Shown here: piece by piece, positions 8,464-14,587 of the stretch
Layout of the letters: the number at the start of each line of letters is the position of its first letter
How positions within the stretch are numbered: position 1 is the first letter of the stretch
DNA from: CAZIRO01 sp964541595
GTDB taxonomy: Bacteria; Acidobacteriota; HRBIN11
Length of the DNA stretch: 20,288 nucleotides
Direction: 5' to 3'
Assembly: GCA_964541595.1 (NCBI GenBank)
Contig: CAZIRO010000032.1
Coordinates: forward strand, 1-20,288
Notes under the pieces: model-generated
Databases searched by the model: none
What the model was told of the DNA's origin: nothing
The model's input: only the letters and a program-made list of their open reading frames with translations
Position numbers and translations under genes: made by a program

Positions 8464-8730
8464 TCACTGAATCCACCGGGGAAACTCCATAAAAATGCGA
8501 TGGGCAAATCGAGCGATCTGAGTGGCCATCCAGTATCCGAGAAAGTACAGGACTCCGAAAATGGCGATGATCTTTGTGGCCATCTGAATGGTCTGTTCCT
8601 GGATCTGGGTCAACGCCTGGATGACCGCCAGGATGAGTCCCACCACGAGTGCGGCGAGGATCGGGGGCCCGGAGATCAGTACGGTGACGATCAATGCCTG
8701 TTGTGCAGCCTGAAGGATCACACTTTCCAT
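8464..8730 (-). CDS. sctS: type III secretion export gate protein SctS (FliQ/YscS family)
   Basis: This 88-residue, two-helix membrane protein has the family core QALIVTVLISGPPILAALV and ALTQIQEQTIQMATKIIAI; the QALTQIQEQT motif is diagnostic. SctS wraps the export pore made by SctR and SctT. The frame is open further upstream, but I chose ATG 8730 because a GAGGT site lies 5 nt before it and the family starts at this point. It is separated from sctR by 158 bp, the only large gap in this otherwise tightly packed operon; see the repeat entry there. Confidence 0.93.
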   Translation of the reverse strand: MESVILQAAQQALIVTVLISGPPILAALVVGLILAVIQALTQIQEQTIQMATKIIAIFGVLYFLGYWMATQIARFAHRIFMEFPRWIQ

Positions 8731-8745
8731 GGCATACCTCAAACC

Positions 8746-8859
8746 GGGATCGGGACGAAAAAAGCCGTGGACACCCGCCAACGCACCGAAAGGTCAAACA
8801 CCATCCTGCACGTCCGTAATATGAAACGTCCCCGGGCACGCATTGCCCGTCCCGATTCC
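8746..8859. repeat. possible degenerate copy of the intergenic inverted-repeat element (sctR-sctS gap)
   Basis: The sctR-sctS gap is bounded by an inverted repeat. GGGATCGGGACG at 8746-8757 matches the reverse complement of 8848-8859 at 11 of 12 positions. The right end, GCATTGCCCGTCCCGAT at 8840-8856, closely resembles the right end of the element at 12531-12712 (CATTGCCTGTCCCG). The interior shows no heptad array. A smaller hairpin (GGGCA/TGCCC, loop of 5) lies at about 8834-8848. A 34-codon minus-strand frame (8739-8843) overlaps it, without a good ribosome site, and I do not call it a gene. This may be an internally deleted relic of the same family; the resemblance is short. Confidence 0.4.
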
Positions 8860-8888
8860 GGTAACGACCGTATGTTTGGCTTCCCCGC

Positions 8889-9608
8889 TCATATATACCC
8901 CTGTACCAGTCCGCGCACGAGCAGATCCCAGCCATCGACCATGATGAACAGCAGCAGCTTGAACGGCATCGAAACGGTCACCGGCGAGAGCATGTGCATC
9001 CCGAGTGCCAGCAGGATGTTTGAAACGACCATATCGATCACCAGAAACGGCAAAAAGATCAGGAACCCGATCATGAACGCCTCGGTCAGTTCACTGACCA
9101 CGAACGCAGGCAACAGGACCAGCATATCGTCCTGACGCAGGGTGGTCTTCCACGTTTCCGGTCCCATCCGGAGTGCCAGCGCATAAAACAGTCGCTGTTC
9201 TTTCGCATGTGCGTGCCGTTTGAGGAAATCCCGCAACGGTTCCCGGACCTCATCGACTACTTGCAGCACCATCTCGGCGCCGGCCGCGGATACGAGATCC
9301 CGATCAGAAGGGCGTTGCAGCATGGGCTGGATGGCCGTATACACCTGCGTGCCCACGGGTGCCATCACGTACATCGTCATGATGACCGAAAGCCCCATAA
9401 TGACGGGAGTCGGCGGGATCTGTTGCGTACCCAGGGCGTTCCGCACGATCGAAAATACCACGGCAAACTTTACGAACGACGTGGCCATCATGAGCAGGAA
9501 CGGAGCCAGGGAGAGCAAACTGAGCATGAGCAGGGTGGTGACCGGGTTCCCGGCGAATCCACCGGGAGTCGGCGATGGACTGGCGAGGACGCCGAGACCG
9601 GAGATCAT
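8889..9608 (-). CDS. sctR: type III secretion export gate protein SctR (FliP/YscR family)
   Basis: This 239-residue protein contains SFVKFAVVFSIVRNALGTQQ, PPTPVIMGLSVIMTMYVMAP and a C-terminal ALGMHMLSPVTVSMPFKLLL, all signature segments of the FliP/SctR family, with four TM helices. Five copies form the core of the export pore. The frame is open to 9998, but that extension overlaps the FliO-like and sctQ genes in another frame. ATG 9608 overlaps the stop of the FliO-like gene as ATGA and is the family-consistent start. A Pro/Ser-rich N-terminus of about 20 residues precedes the first helix; no clear signal peptidase site is seen. Confidence 0.95.
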   Translation of the reverse strand: MISGLGVLASPSPTPGGFAGNPVTTLLMLSLLSLAPFLLMMATSFVKFAVVFSIVRNALGTQQIPPTPVIMGLSVIMTMYVMAPVGTQVYTAIQPMLQRPSDRDLVSAAGAEMVLQVVDEVREPLRDFLKRHAHAKEQRLFYALALRMGPETWKTTLRQDDMLVLLPAFVVSELTEAFMIGFLIFLPFLVIDMVVSNILLALGMHMLSPVTVSMPFKLLLFIMVDGWDLLVRGLVQGYI

Positions 9609-9955
9609 GCTTCTTCCTCTCCCACGGGATGCCCCGGGGTTTCCATCCGTTTCAGGAGGTCCCCGAAGGCAGTGTCTGATGCGGCAGCGGGCGCACCCCG
9701 CACATAGAGCAGACGCACGCCGCTCGGGGAGGTCGCAATGAGCAGGTGCAGGTCTTCCCATCGGATCACGTATAGCCGGTGCTGTCGGTCCAGCGGGTAG
9801 AACGCTTCCACGTGCAGCGGAGCGGTCAATGTGCGTCCGCGGCGCTGCATCAGCCGCGGCAGACCGTACCGCAGGCTCAACCATGCCAGGCCGAGCACGA
9901 TCCCGAGCGCCAGCAGACTGCGCAGAATCCACCATGCTTCCTGAGCAGCGTTCAT
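9605..9955 (-). CDS. FliO-like export-apparatus assembly protein
   Basis: This 116-residue protein has one N-terminal TM helix (~10-29, LRSLLALGIVLGLAWLSLRY). A basic stretch follows, then a small beta domain: LHVEAFYPLDRQHRLYVIRW, then DLHLLIATSPSGVRLLY. This is the layout of the flagellar FliO family (PF04347), whose members help FliP/SctR assemble. Position agrees: it sits between the SpoA-domain protein and sctR, where fliO lies in fliN-fliO-fliP operons. Both ends overlap neighbours as ATGA. FliO is not part of the well-studied virulence T3SSs, so finding it beside SctV- and SctQ-like genes is unusual. Assignment rests on architecture and position because the family diverges strongly. 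Confidence 0.7.
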   Translation of the reverse strand: MNAAQEAWWILRSLLALGIVLGLAWLSLRYGLPRLMQRRGRTLTAPLHVEAFYPLDRQHRLYVIRWEDLHLLIATSPSGVRLLYVRGAPAAASDTAFGDLLKRMETPGHPVGEEEA

Positions 9956-11487
9956 TCGCCGGACTCCTCGATGTGCGTACGGACGCGGATGATTTCAATC
10001 CCGATCTGGCCGTCCACCACGATCACGCGTCCCTCCGCGAGTACCCGACGCTGGGTCCCCGTATCCAGGATAAGGCGGACCGGATCGTCCGGACGGCGTG
10101 AGAGCACCAGCGTGTGGCCTTCCTGCCATTGCCGAAGTTCACGCAGCGGTACGGTCATGCGGTCCAGTTCGATCACAACGTCGAGTTCGAGATCGTCGAG
10201 TGTCAGGTGTTCCGTACCTTCCGTGGGGGACTCTTTTTCCGTCATCGGCCAACCTTTATCGGGTGAGGCAAGCCAGGGGTCCAGTACAGTCAGTTTAAGG
10301 CCTTCCGGAGTCGACTGCAAACGTGCGTTTCGCCAGAGCGTCCCGGCATGGATCCAGACGGTGGTTTCGGATTCAGGGGCATCGGATGTGTACCAGTCCT
10401 GCGGCAGTGTCCAGATGTCCGGAAGCAGCACGTCGCCGGGTTCAACCATACGCCATTCCCGTATGCGTAAATGGATTACACCGACGCACACGCCGATCGG
10501 AATTGGCCAGTCGTCCGTATGCAGTACGGGTGATGGTTTCGTGGATTCCAGGGGCACGAGGAGCGTCGTCGACAGCGTGTGTGTACCGACCTGCAGATGC
10601 AGGTCCGTGCGCATCCATCCGAATTCCGGTGCGGGGAGCGCGTCCGCCGCTTCCGGTGTGCACCAGCCGGCCGGTTGAACGGCATGGGGAAGGGCGTCAG
10701 CGAGTTCAGCACAGATCTGCAACAGCACGAACTGTGCGATTCCCTCCTGTATGGCGTCCACGGTCCAGGGTACATCCGTCGGAATATCCGTCAGGTGTTC
10801 CCAGCATGCGCGGATCCAGAGCGCGGGCAATCGCAGCCAGCCGGTTTCCCCGTCCCAGTGAAACCGGACCCAGCGGTCGTCCGGATGGGCGTGGTGCTGA
10901 AACGGACGTTCCGCAGGGCTCAGATACGTGGGCGGGGTCGTCGTGCAGGTGATCGTTGCGGAAGGCGCTTCCACACGTGTGATGCGAATGGATTCGATCG
11001 TGATCTGATGATTGCCAATACGCAATTCGTCGCCCTCCTGCAACGGGATCGGTTCTCCCGGAGGTAACCGTTGGCCGTTCCGGAAGGTGCCGTTGGTACT
11101 GTGCAGGTCCTTGATCCATACCTGTTGCTGTTGCACCCGGATCTCCGCATGGCGTTTGGACACCCGGGGGCTGCGCAACTGGATCTGCACCTTGGAACTC
11201 CGTCCGATCTGTGCGGGAAACGTGCTCAGTGTCAGTTGGCGTTGCGTGCCGTCCGGGTGGCGAACGCGTATCTGCACCTGCGTACGCGTGCGGTGGGAGT
11301 ACGGCCACCAGCGGGGCAGTATGGTGGACAGGTGAGACCACAGGGATCGGGCCCGGATCTGCCACCGCCGGACGGCGCTCCGGAAGATCGCGCGGTGCAG
11401 GCATTCTTCGCGCGTGCGGTGCTGTAGATGCGAATGCCAGGGATGTACGTGATCCGGTTCCACCGTACGTAGTGTATACGCGATCAT
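9952..11487 (-). CDS. sctQ: SctQ-like cytoplasmic ring protein with embedded FHA domain
   Basis: In this 511-residue protein, residues ~1-60 resemble the variable SctQ N-terminus. Residues ~70-170 are a complete FHA domain (IGRSSKV with Arg96, VSKRHAEI with Ser110/His113, HSTNGTFRNG with Thr131/Asn132). Residues ~205-265 match the SctQ middle domain. SpoA domain 1 spans ~328-400 (VCVGVIHLRIREWRMVEPGD) and SpoA domain 2 spans ~430-503 (LDVVIELDRMTVPLRELRQW). SctQ builds the cytoplasmic sorting pods. ATG 11487 lies 9 bp after the sctP-like stop. An internal ATG at 10245 (codon 415), with AAAGG 7 nt upstream, would give a 97-residue SctQ-C form, as made by several characterised SctQ genes (inference here). 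An FHA domain inside SctQ is not typical. Confidence 0.85.
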   Translation of the reverse strand: MIAYTLRTVEPDHVHPWHSHLQHRTREECLHRAIFRSAVRRWQIRARSLWSHLSTILPRWWPYSHRTRTQVQIRVRHPDGTQRQLTLSTFPAQIGRSSKVQIQLRSPRVSKRHAEIRVQQQQVWIKDLHSTNGTFRNGQRLPPGEPIPLQEGDELRIGNHQITIESIRITRVEAPSATITCTTTPPTYLSPAERPFQHHAHPDDRWVRFHWDGETGWLRLPALWIRACWEHLTDIPTDVPWTVDAIQEGIAQFVLLQICAELADALPHAVQPAGWCTPEAADALPAPEFGWMRTDLHLQVGTHTLSTTLLVPLESTKPSPVLHTDDWPIPIGVCVGVIHLRIREWRMVEPGDVLLPDIWTLPQDWYTSDAPESETTVWIHAGTLWRNARLQSTPEGLKLTVLDPWLASPDKGWPMTEKESPTEGTEHLTLDDLELDVVIELDRMTVPLRELRQWQEGHTLVLSRRPDDPVRLILDTGTQRRVLAEGRVIVVDGQIGIEIIRVRTHIEESGE

Positions 11488-11496
11488 CGGATTGCC

Positions 11497-12417
11497 TCAT
11501 GACAATGGGTGCGGGGGTGTCGACATGTCGTCGTCTGTGTCGGAAGGTTCCTCCGGAGATTCGCGGGCATGCCGTTGTCCGTCGTCTCGGGTATCGTGGA
11601 ACGCCTGCTGTGAGGACGTTTCGGAGGGTACAGTGACCGCTGGCGTCCATTGCATGTCCGGTCGATCGGGACCGATTACCGCGATCTGACGAATGTCAAT
11701 GCTCCGGTGCTGCAACCGTTCGGCGAGTTCCGGAAGGTGTTGTTGCACCAGATCGGCGCCCTCAACGGTCGGAATGGTGAATCGGATCTGTGTGGCGCCG
11801 TCCGGCGCGCGCTGTACCGTCACGTTGAATTGTCCGAGACGTCCCATATCCAGTTGCATCGCAACGTCCGCGCTTCCGTCCGGTCGCAGTCGTGCGCTGA
11901 CCGTTTCGGCGATACGGTCGACGATCTGCTGGATGATCTCCAGACGCTGCGTGTCGGGAATGCGGACGTCAGGAGGTCGGATTTCCACATGGCCGGGAGC
12001 ATGCCAACGCGTGGACGGAACGATCACTGCGCCGGGTGCAATCGGGGACGACGCCGGGTCGGAACGTTCGGTCTGTACACGGCGCGAATCACCGGGGGTT
12101 CTCGCAGAATGGCCATCTGCCGCGGAACGATCGGTGGATGCGGACCCGGAATCGGGCGAACCGCGACGGGCCGGTGTTCCCCGCCCGGATGGGGCGCGCG
12201 CGGGTGCAGAACGTTTCTGCACGTGACGCGGTCCGGTCGGGCGTTGTGCCCCGGTTTGTTTGGGTTTCGACGGCGTCTGGCGGTCCGGAGGTGGTGTGGT
12301 TGCTTTCTGTTTTTTCTCCAGCGTACGTTCAAACGCTTCCGTATCCGGGGGTTCCTGACCGCGTTCCGTTCGTTTCGCGCGCACCGCATCCGACCGCCCG
12401 ATTTTTTTCACACGCAT
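11497..12417 (-). CDS. FliK/SctP-like hook or needle length-control protein
   Basis: This 306-residue protein has a long disordered Pro/Arg/Thr/Ser-rich N-terminal half. The C-terminal domain (~155-255) includes VAMQLDMGRLGQFNVTVQRA, then TQIRFTIPTVEGADLVQQHLPELAERLQ-type helices. The pattern LxLxPxxLGxxxVxV followed by L..L..L is that of the FliK C-terminal/T3S4 domain, which senses filament length and triggers the SctU/FlhB switch. It is the first gene of the export operon. The frame is open from GTG 12447, but ATG 12417 has AGGAGGG directly upstream and was chosen. A poorly conserved Asp/Glu/Ser-rich tail follows the domain. SctP and FliK cannot be told apart here. Confidence 0.65.
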   Translation of the reverse strand: MRVKKIGRSDAVRAKRTERGQEPPDTEAFERTLEKKQKATTPPPDRQTPSKPKQTGAQRPTGPRHVQKRSAPARAPSGRGTPARRGSPDSGSASTDRSAADGHSARTPGDSRRVQTERSDPASSPIAPGAVIVPSTRWHAPGHVEIRPPDVRIPDTQRLEIIQQIVDRIAETVSARLRPDGSADVAMQLDMGRLGQFNVTVQRAPDGATQIRFTIPTVEGADLVQQHLPELAERLQHRSIDIRQIAVIGPDRPDMQWTPAVTVPSETSSQQAFHDTRDDGQRHARESPEEPSDTDDDMSTPPHPLS

Positions 12418-12737
12418 GCGCCCTCCTTCGGAATAGCCTGCGCACACACAAACTCTTCGAGATTATCGTACGGATGCGGGACAAATTTCCGGGGAACGAT
12501 CTATCGAAAATGCCACACGTCCCCTGAAATCGGGACAGGCCATGGGACACCGTGGGTCCCCATGCGGTCATGCACTATCCCCCGCCCATGCGATGCCCCG
12601 TCTCCTGTCTTCCGTCTCCCGTCCCGGACACCCGACACCTGGCACCGGAGACCTGGCGTCGACCGGACCATCCGCTCATCCGGCGCATCCCCCTGTCCCA
12701 TTGCCTGTCCCGGTCTTAGCATTTTGGCATTGAATCA
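12418..12737. other. intergenic region upstream of the T3SS operon
   Basis: This 320-bp gap between acpS and the sctP-like gene (both minus strand) holds no supported gene. Its right two thirds is an inverted-repeat element (12531-12712). The 113 bp next to sctP should contain the operon promoter. The best -10-like string on the minus strand is GATAAT (complement of 12462-12467), but there is no matching -35 at normal spacing, and I see no sigma54 (-24/-12) or sigma28 site. A 7-bp inverted repeat (AATGCCA near 12509, TGGCATT near 12725) flanks the element and may be chance. Confidence 0.6.
12531..12712. repeat. inverted-repeat-bounded intergenic element, copy A (short array)
   Basis: The ends are 18-bp inverted repeats: CGGGACAGGCCATGGGAC at 12531-12548 and, on the other strand, CGGGACAGGCAATGGGAC at 12695-12712, with one mismatch. 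The first ~98 bp match copy B (from 14594) with only three differences. Next comes a heptanucleotide array in register from 12625 to 12659 (five units such as CCGACAC and CTGGCAC), then the shared core CGACCGGA and a less conserved right arm. Near the left end, CATGGG/CCCATG can form a small hairpin. There is no coding capacity beyond frame shadows. Size and terminal inverted repeats suggest a non-autonomous mobile or MITE-like family; no transposase is in view. Confidence 0.85.
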
Positions 12738-13136
12738 CTATGGAGGCACGTTCGGTGTTCCCTCCATAACGACCACGGCGACCGCGCTCGTACGGTGATG
12801 ACTCAACGAGATCCAGACACGACGTACGCCGCGCTGTTGGGCACGTTCCTGGGCCTTTCCGGAGAGGCGCATGCGGGGCTCCCCCGAATCCAGATTGATC
12901 ACTTCATAATCGCGCCAGGGGATACCGCTCCACAGGCCGACGCCGAGGGCTTTCATGGCGGCTTCTTTTGCGGCGAATCGAACCGCGAAGTGGGGATACG
13001 GATCCTGAAAGGAGGTACAGTACGCGATCTCCCGGGCTGTATAAATGCGCTGGAGAAATCGTTCCCCAAACCGTTCGATCGCCCGCCGGATCCGTTCGAT
13101 TTCTACGATATCCACGCCGATCCCGCAGACCGTCAT
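12738..13136 (-). CDS. acpS: holo-[acyl-carrier-protein] synthase
   Basis: This 132-residue protein has typical AcpS length. It has the N-terminal GIGVDIVEIERI motif with metal-binding Asp9, the helix motif FAAKEAAMKALG with Glu58, and the C-terminal WISLSHHRTSAVAVVV strand. AcpS moves 4'-phosphopantetheine from CoA to the active Ser of ACP, working as a trimer in the cytoplasm. ATG 13136 is chosen because the family starts at MxxxGIGxD; the frame's 18-residue extension is not family-like. The ribosome site is weak. It is separated from the RRM gene upstream by a strong hairpin, so it may have its own promoter. Confidence 0.95.
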   Translation of the reverse strand: MTVCGIGVDIVEIERIRRAIERFGERFLQRIYTAREIAYCTSFQDPYPHFAVRFAAKEAAMKALGVGLWSGIPWRDYEVINLDSGEPRMRLSGKAQERAQQRGVRRVWISLSHHRTSAVAVVVMEGTPNVPP

Positions 13137-13194
13137 GGGTGTCCGTACGGTTCGCGTGATTCGAGTATGCCCGTGCTGACAACCGACCACAGGG

Positions 13195-13225
13195 GAGTAC
13201 GGTCGGGAAAGTCCCGACCGTACTC
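13195..13225 (-). terminator. perfect 13-bp hairpin between the RRM gene and acpS
   Basis: GAGTACGGTCGGG (13195-13207) and its exact complement (13213-13225) enclose a 5-nt loop. It starts 14 bp after the stop of the RRM gene on the minus strand, where a terminator or mRNA 3' end is expected. No U-tract follows on either strand, so it is not a classical intrinsic terminator. It could be a Rho-assisted or U-less terminator, or an RNA-stabilising stem. Confidence 0.55.
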
Positions 13226-13239
13226 ACGGTGTTCCCCGA

Positions 13240-13527
13240 TCACCAATCGCGGTTATAGCGATCGCGAGAACGCCCGCGGCGCTCGCTTCGCGGCCGCGCC
13301 TGGCTGACGCGTAGCGTTCGACCGCCGAATTCCGTGCCGTCCAGTGCCTGAATGGCATTGCGGGCCTCCTCTTCCACGGGCATTTCCACGAAGCCAAAGC
13401 CTCGGGAACGGCCCGTGAACCGGTCCCGGATCACGACGGCCGACGTGACTTCGCCATACGCTTCAAACGCCTGACGAAGCTCGTCTTCTGTGGTTTCAAA
13501 AGGCAAGTTGCCGACATAGATGTTCAT
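13240..13527 (-). CDS. single-RRM RNA-binding protein
   Basis: This 95-residue protein contains one RNA recognition motif: RNP2 IYVGNLPF at residues 3-10 and RNP1 RGFGFVEM at about 42-49, with aromatic residues for RNA stacking. A short Arg/Ser/Asp-rich basic tail follows (~77-95). Such bacterial RRM proteins (cyanobacterial Rbp type) bind single-stranded RNA and are often linked to cold response; that link is family knowledge only. ATG 13527 has AAGGAG 9 nt upstream. The 225 bp between this gene and tRNA-Pro contain no gene I can support and could hold its promoter and a 5' leader; I see no clear -35/-10 pair. Confidence 0.92.
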   Translation of the reverse strand: MNIYVGNLPFETTEDELRQAFEAYGEVTSAVVIRDRFTGRSRGFGFVEMPVEEEARNAIQALDGTEFGGRTLRVSQARPRSERRGRSRDRYNRDW

Positions 13528-13752
13528 GCGTGTTTCTCCTTACACAGCGGTCGCGCGCGTCGCGCATGGCCCGTTTCCGGATGGAGACGGAATGCGGACG
13601 AACGGAGCCGCCTGTTGACGTGGATTGGAATGCCCATACGAAGGGAAGATCCTGTGTCGCGTGGGGAATGGCCCCGGTCGGTGGGTCCGAACCTGATGCA
13701 GATGAGAACCTTCCACAAAGACTGTCTTGGACATTGAACAAAACCATGCTAC

Positions 13753-13829
13753 TGGTCGGGATGAGCGGATTCGAACCGCCGACCACTGGACCCCCAGTCC
13801 AGTGCGCTACCAGGCTGCGCCACATCCCG
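13753..13829 (-). tRNA. tRNA-Pro (anticodon GGG)
   Basis: On the minus strand the cloverleaf closes fully. The acceptor stem is CGGGATG/CATCCCG with A73 and encoded CCA (13753-13755). The D arm contains AGCCTGGTAGCGC. The anticodon stem CTGGA/TCCAG has loop CTGGGGG, giving anticodon GGG. The T arm has GGTTCGAATCC. The gene starts 26 bp after the merR-like stop and is probably transcribed with it. Confidence 0.97.
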
Positions 13830-13855
13830 ACCGCCCGGTCGGATTCGCATAAAGG

Positions 13856-14236
13856 TTACTCTTTTGGGATCGGTCTGTCAAGTATTTGCAACAATCGGGT
13901 GAGTTTATCTTTGATGTGACGCAGCCGTTCGGCCATAAGGTCGTTCTGCAGGTGGGTCTGCACGTGTTCCGGCAGTTGACCTTCGTGGATCCACTGCTGC
14001 AATTTTCGCCGTGCCCCCTCGATCGTGTATCCCTCTTCGTAGAGGAGGTACTTGATCAACAGCGCAATTCGCACGTCTTCTTCGGAATACATGCGTTGAC
14101 CGTAACGGTTTTTGCGGGGTGCCAGATCGGGGAACTCTTTTTCCCAATAGCGGAGAACATGCGGTTCCACACCCACGATCTCCGCCACTTGCCCGATGCG
14201 GAAATAAATCGGATGCCCGCTTTTTGACCAGTGCAT
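13856..14236 (-). CDS. small MerR-family HTH regulator
   Basis: This 126-residue protein has the MerR winged-helix N-terminus (YFRIGQVAEIVGVEPHVLRY, then WEKEF and the wing NRYGQRMYSEEDVRI). A helix for dimerisation follows (~90-120), with no metal-binding cysteines or effector domain. Small MerR proteins of this type often lie next to tRNA-Pro and ihfA/pheT in several diderm phyla, which fits the tRNA-Pro gene 26 bp downstream. ATG 14236 is preceded by AGGTGG; the longer open frame upstream runs through a tRNA gene and is rejected. Its targets cannot be predicted. Confidence 0.9.
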   Translation of the reverse strand: MHWSKSGHPIYFRIGQVAEIVGVEPHVLRYWEKEFPDLAPRKNRYGQRMYSEEDVRIALLIKYLLYEEGYTIEGARRKLQQWIHEGQLPEHVQTHLQNDLMAERLRHIKDKLTRLLQILDRPIPKE

Positions 14237-14320
14237 GAATCCACCTGATCGTTCGTTCAAAGACCGGGGTCGCCCAACCGTGCCGGAACCGAAACGCACC
14301 CCATCATTGACCGCATGTCG

Positions 14321-14411
14321 TGGCGGAGAGGGTGGGATTTGAACCCACGGCCCCGTTGCCCGGGGCAACTGCTTAGCAGGCAGCCCTGTTCGACCGCTCC
14401 AGCACCTCTCC
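14321..14411 (-). tRNA. tRNA-Ser (anticodon GCT)
   Basis: On the minus strand, acceptor GGAGAGG/CCTCTCC pairs fully with G73 and an encoded CCA (14321-14323). The anticodon arm GCTGC-CTGCTAA-GCAGT gives anticodon GCT. The long variable arm (CCCCGGGCAACGGGG region) is typical of class II tRNA-Ser. The T loop is GGTTCAAATCC. It lies 35 bp downstream of tRNA-Ser(TGA), probably in one transcript. Confidence 0.97.
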
Positions 14412-14446
14412 GCAGAAATGTGCGCCGGCAACCATGATGCAGCCGT

Positions 14447-14536
14447 TGGCGGAGGGTGTAGGATTCGAACCCACGGTTCCGTTGCCGGAACAGCGGCTTT
14501 CAAGGCCGCCGCCTTCGTCCGCTCGGCCAACCCTCC
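14447..14536 (-). tRNA. tRNA-Ser (anticodon TGA)
   Basis: On the minus strand, acceptor GGAGGGT/ACCCTCC pairs fully with G73 and an encoded CCA (14447-14449). Anticodon arm GCGGC-CTTGAAA-GCCGC gives anticodon TGA. The long variable arm (GTTCCGGCAACGGAAC) marks class II tRNA-Ser. The T arm has GGTTCGAATCC. It is the first gene after the promoter at 14551-14578. Confidence 0.97.
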
Positions 14537-14550
14537 GCCCATCATCATTT

Positions 14551-14578
14551 AGTATAGGAAAACCCATGGGAAGATCAA
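14551..14578 (-). promoter_or_regulatory. sigma70-type promoter of the tRNA-Ser pair
   Basis: On the minus strand, TTGATC (complement of 14573-14578) is followed after 16 bp by TATACT (complement of 14551-14556). The tRNA-Ser(TGA) 5' end lies 14 bp beyond the -10 box. The -10 matches the consensus at 5 of 6 positions and the -35 at 4 of 6. It abuts the left end of repeat copy B (14588). Confidence 0.65.
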
Positions 14579-14587
14579 AGGAACCTT

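Noticed and set aside
8739..8843. 34-codon minus-strand frame in the sctR-sctS gap
   Set aside because: It lacks a convincing ribosome site and overlaps the probable repeat relic; nothing in it resembles a known protein.
9609..9998. 130-residue N-terminal extension of the SctR frame
   Set aside because: It overlaps the FliO-like and SctQ genes, has non-family composition, and the ATGA-coupled ATG 9608 fits the family start.
14237..14548. N-terminal extension of the MerR frame
   Set aside because: It runs through tRNA-Ser(GCT) and part of tRNA-Ser(TGA); ATG 14236 has its own ribosome site and begins the HTH domain.
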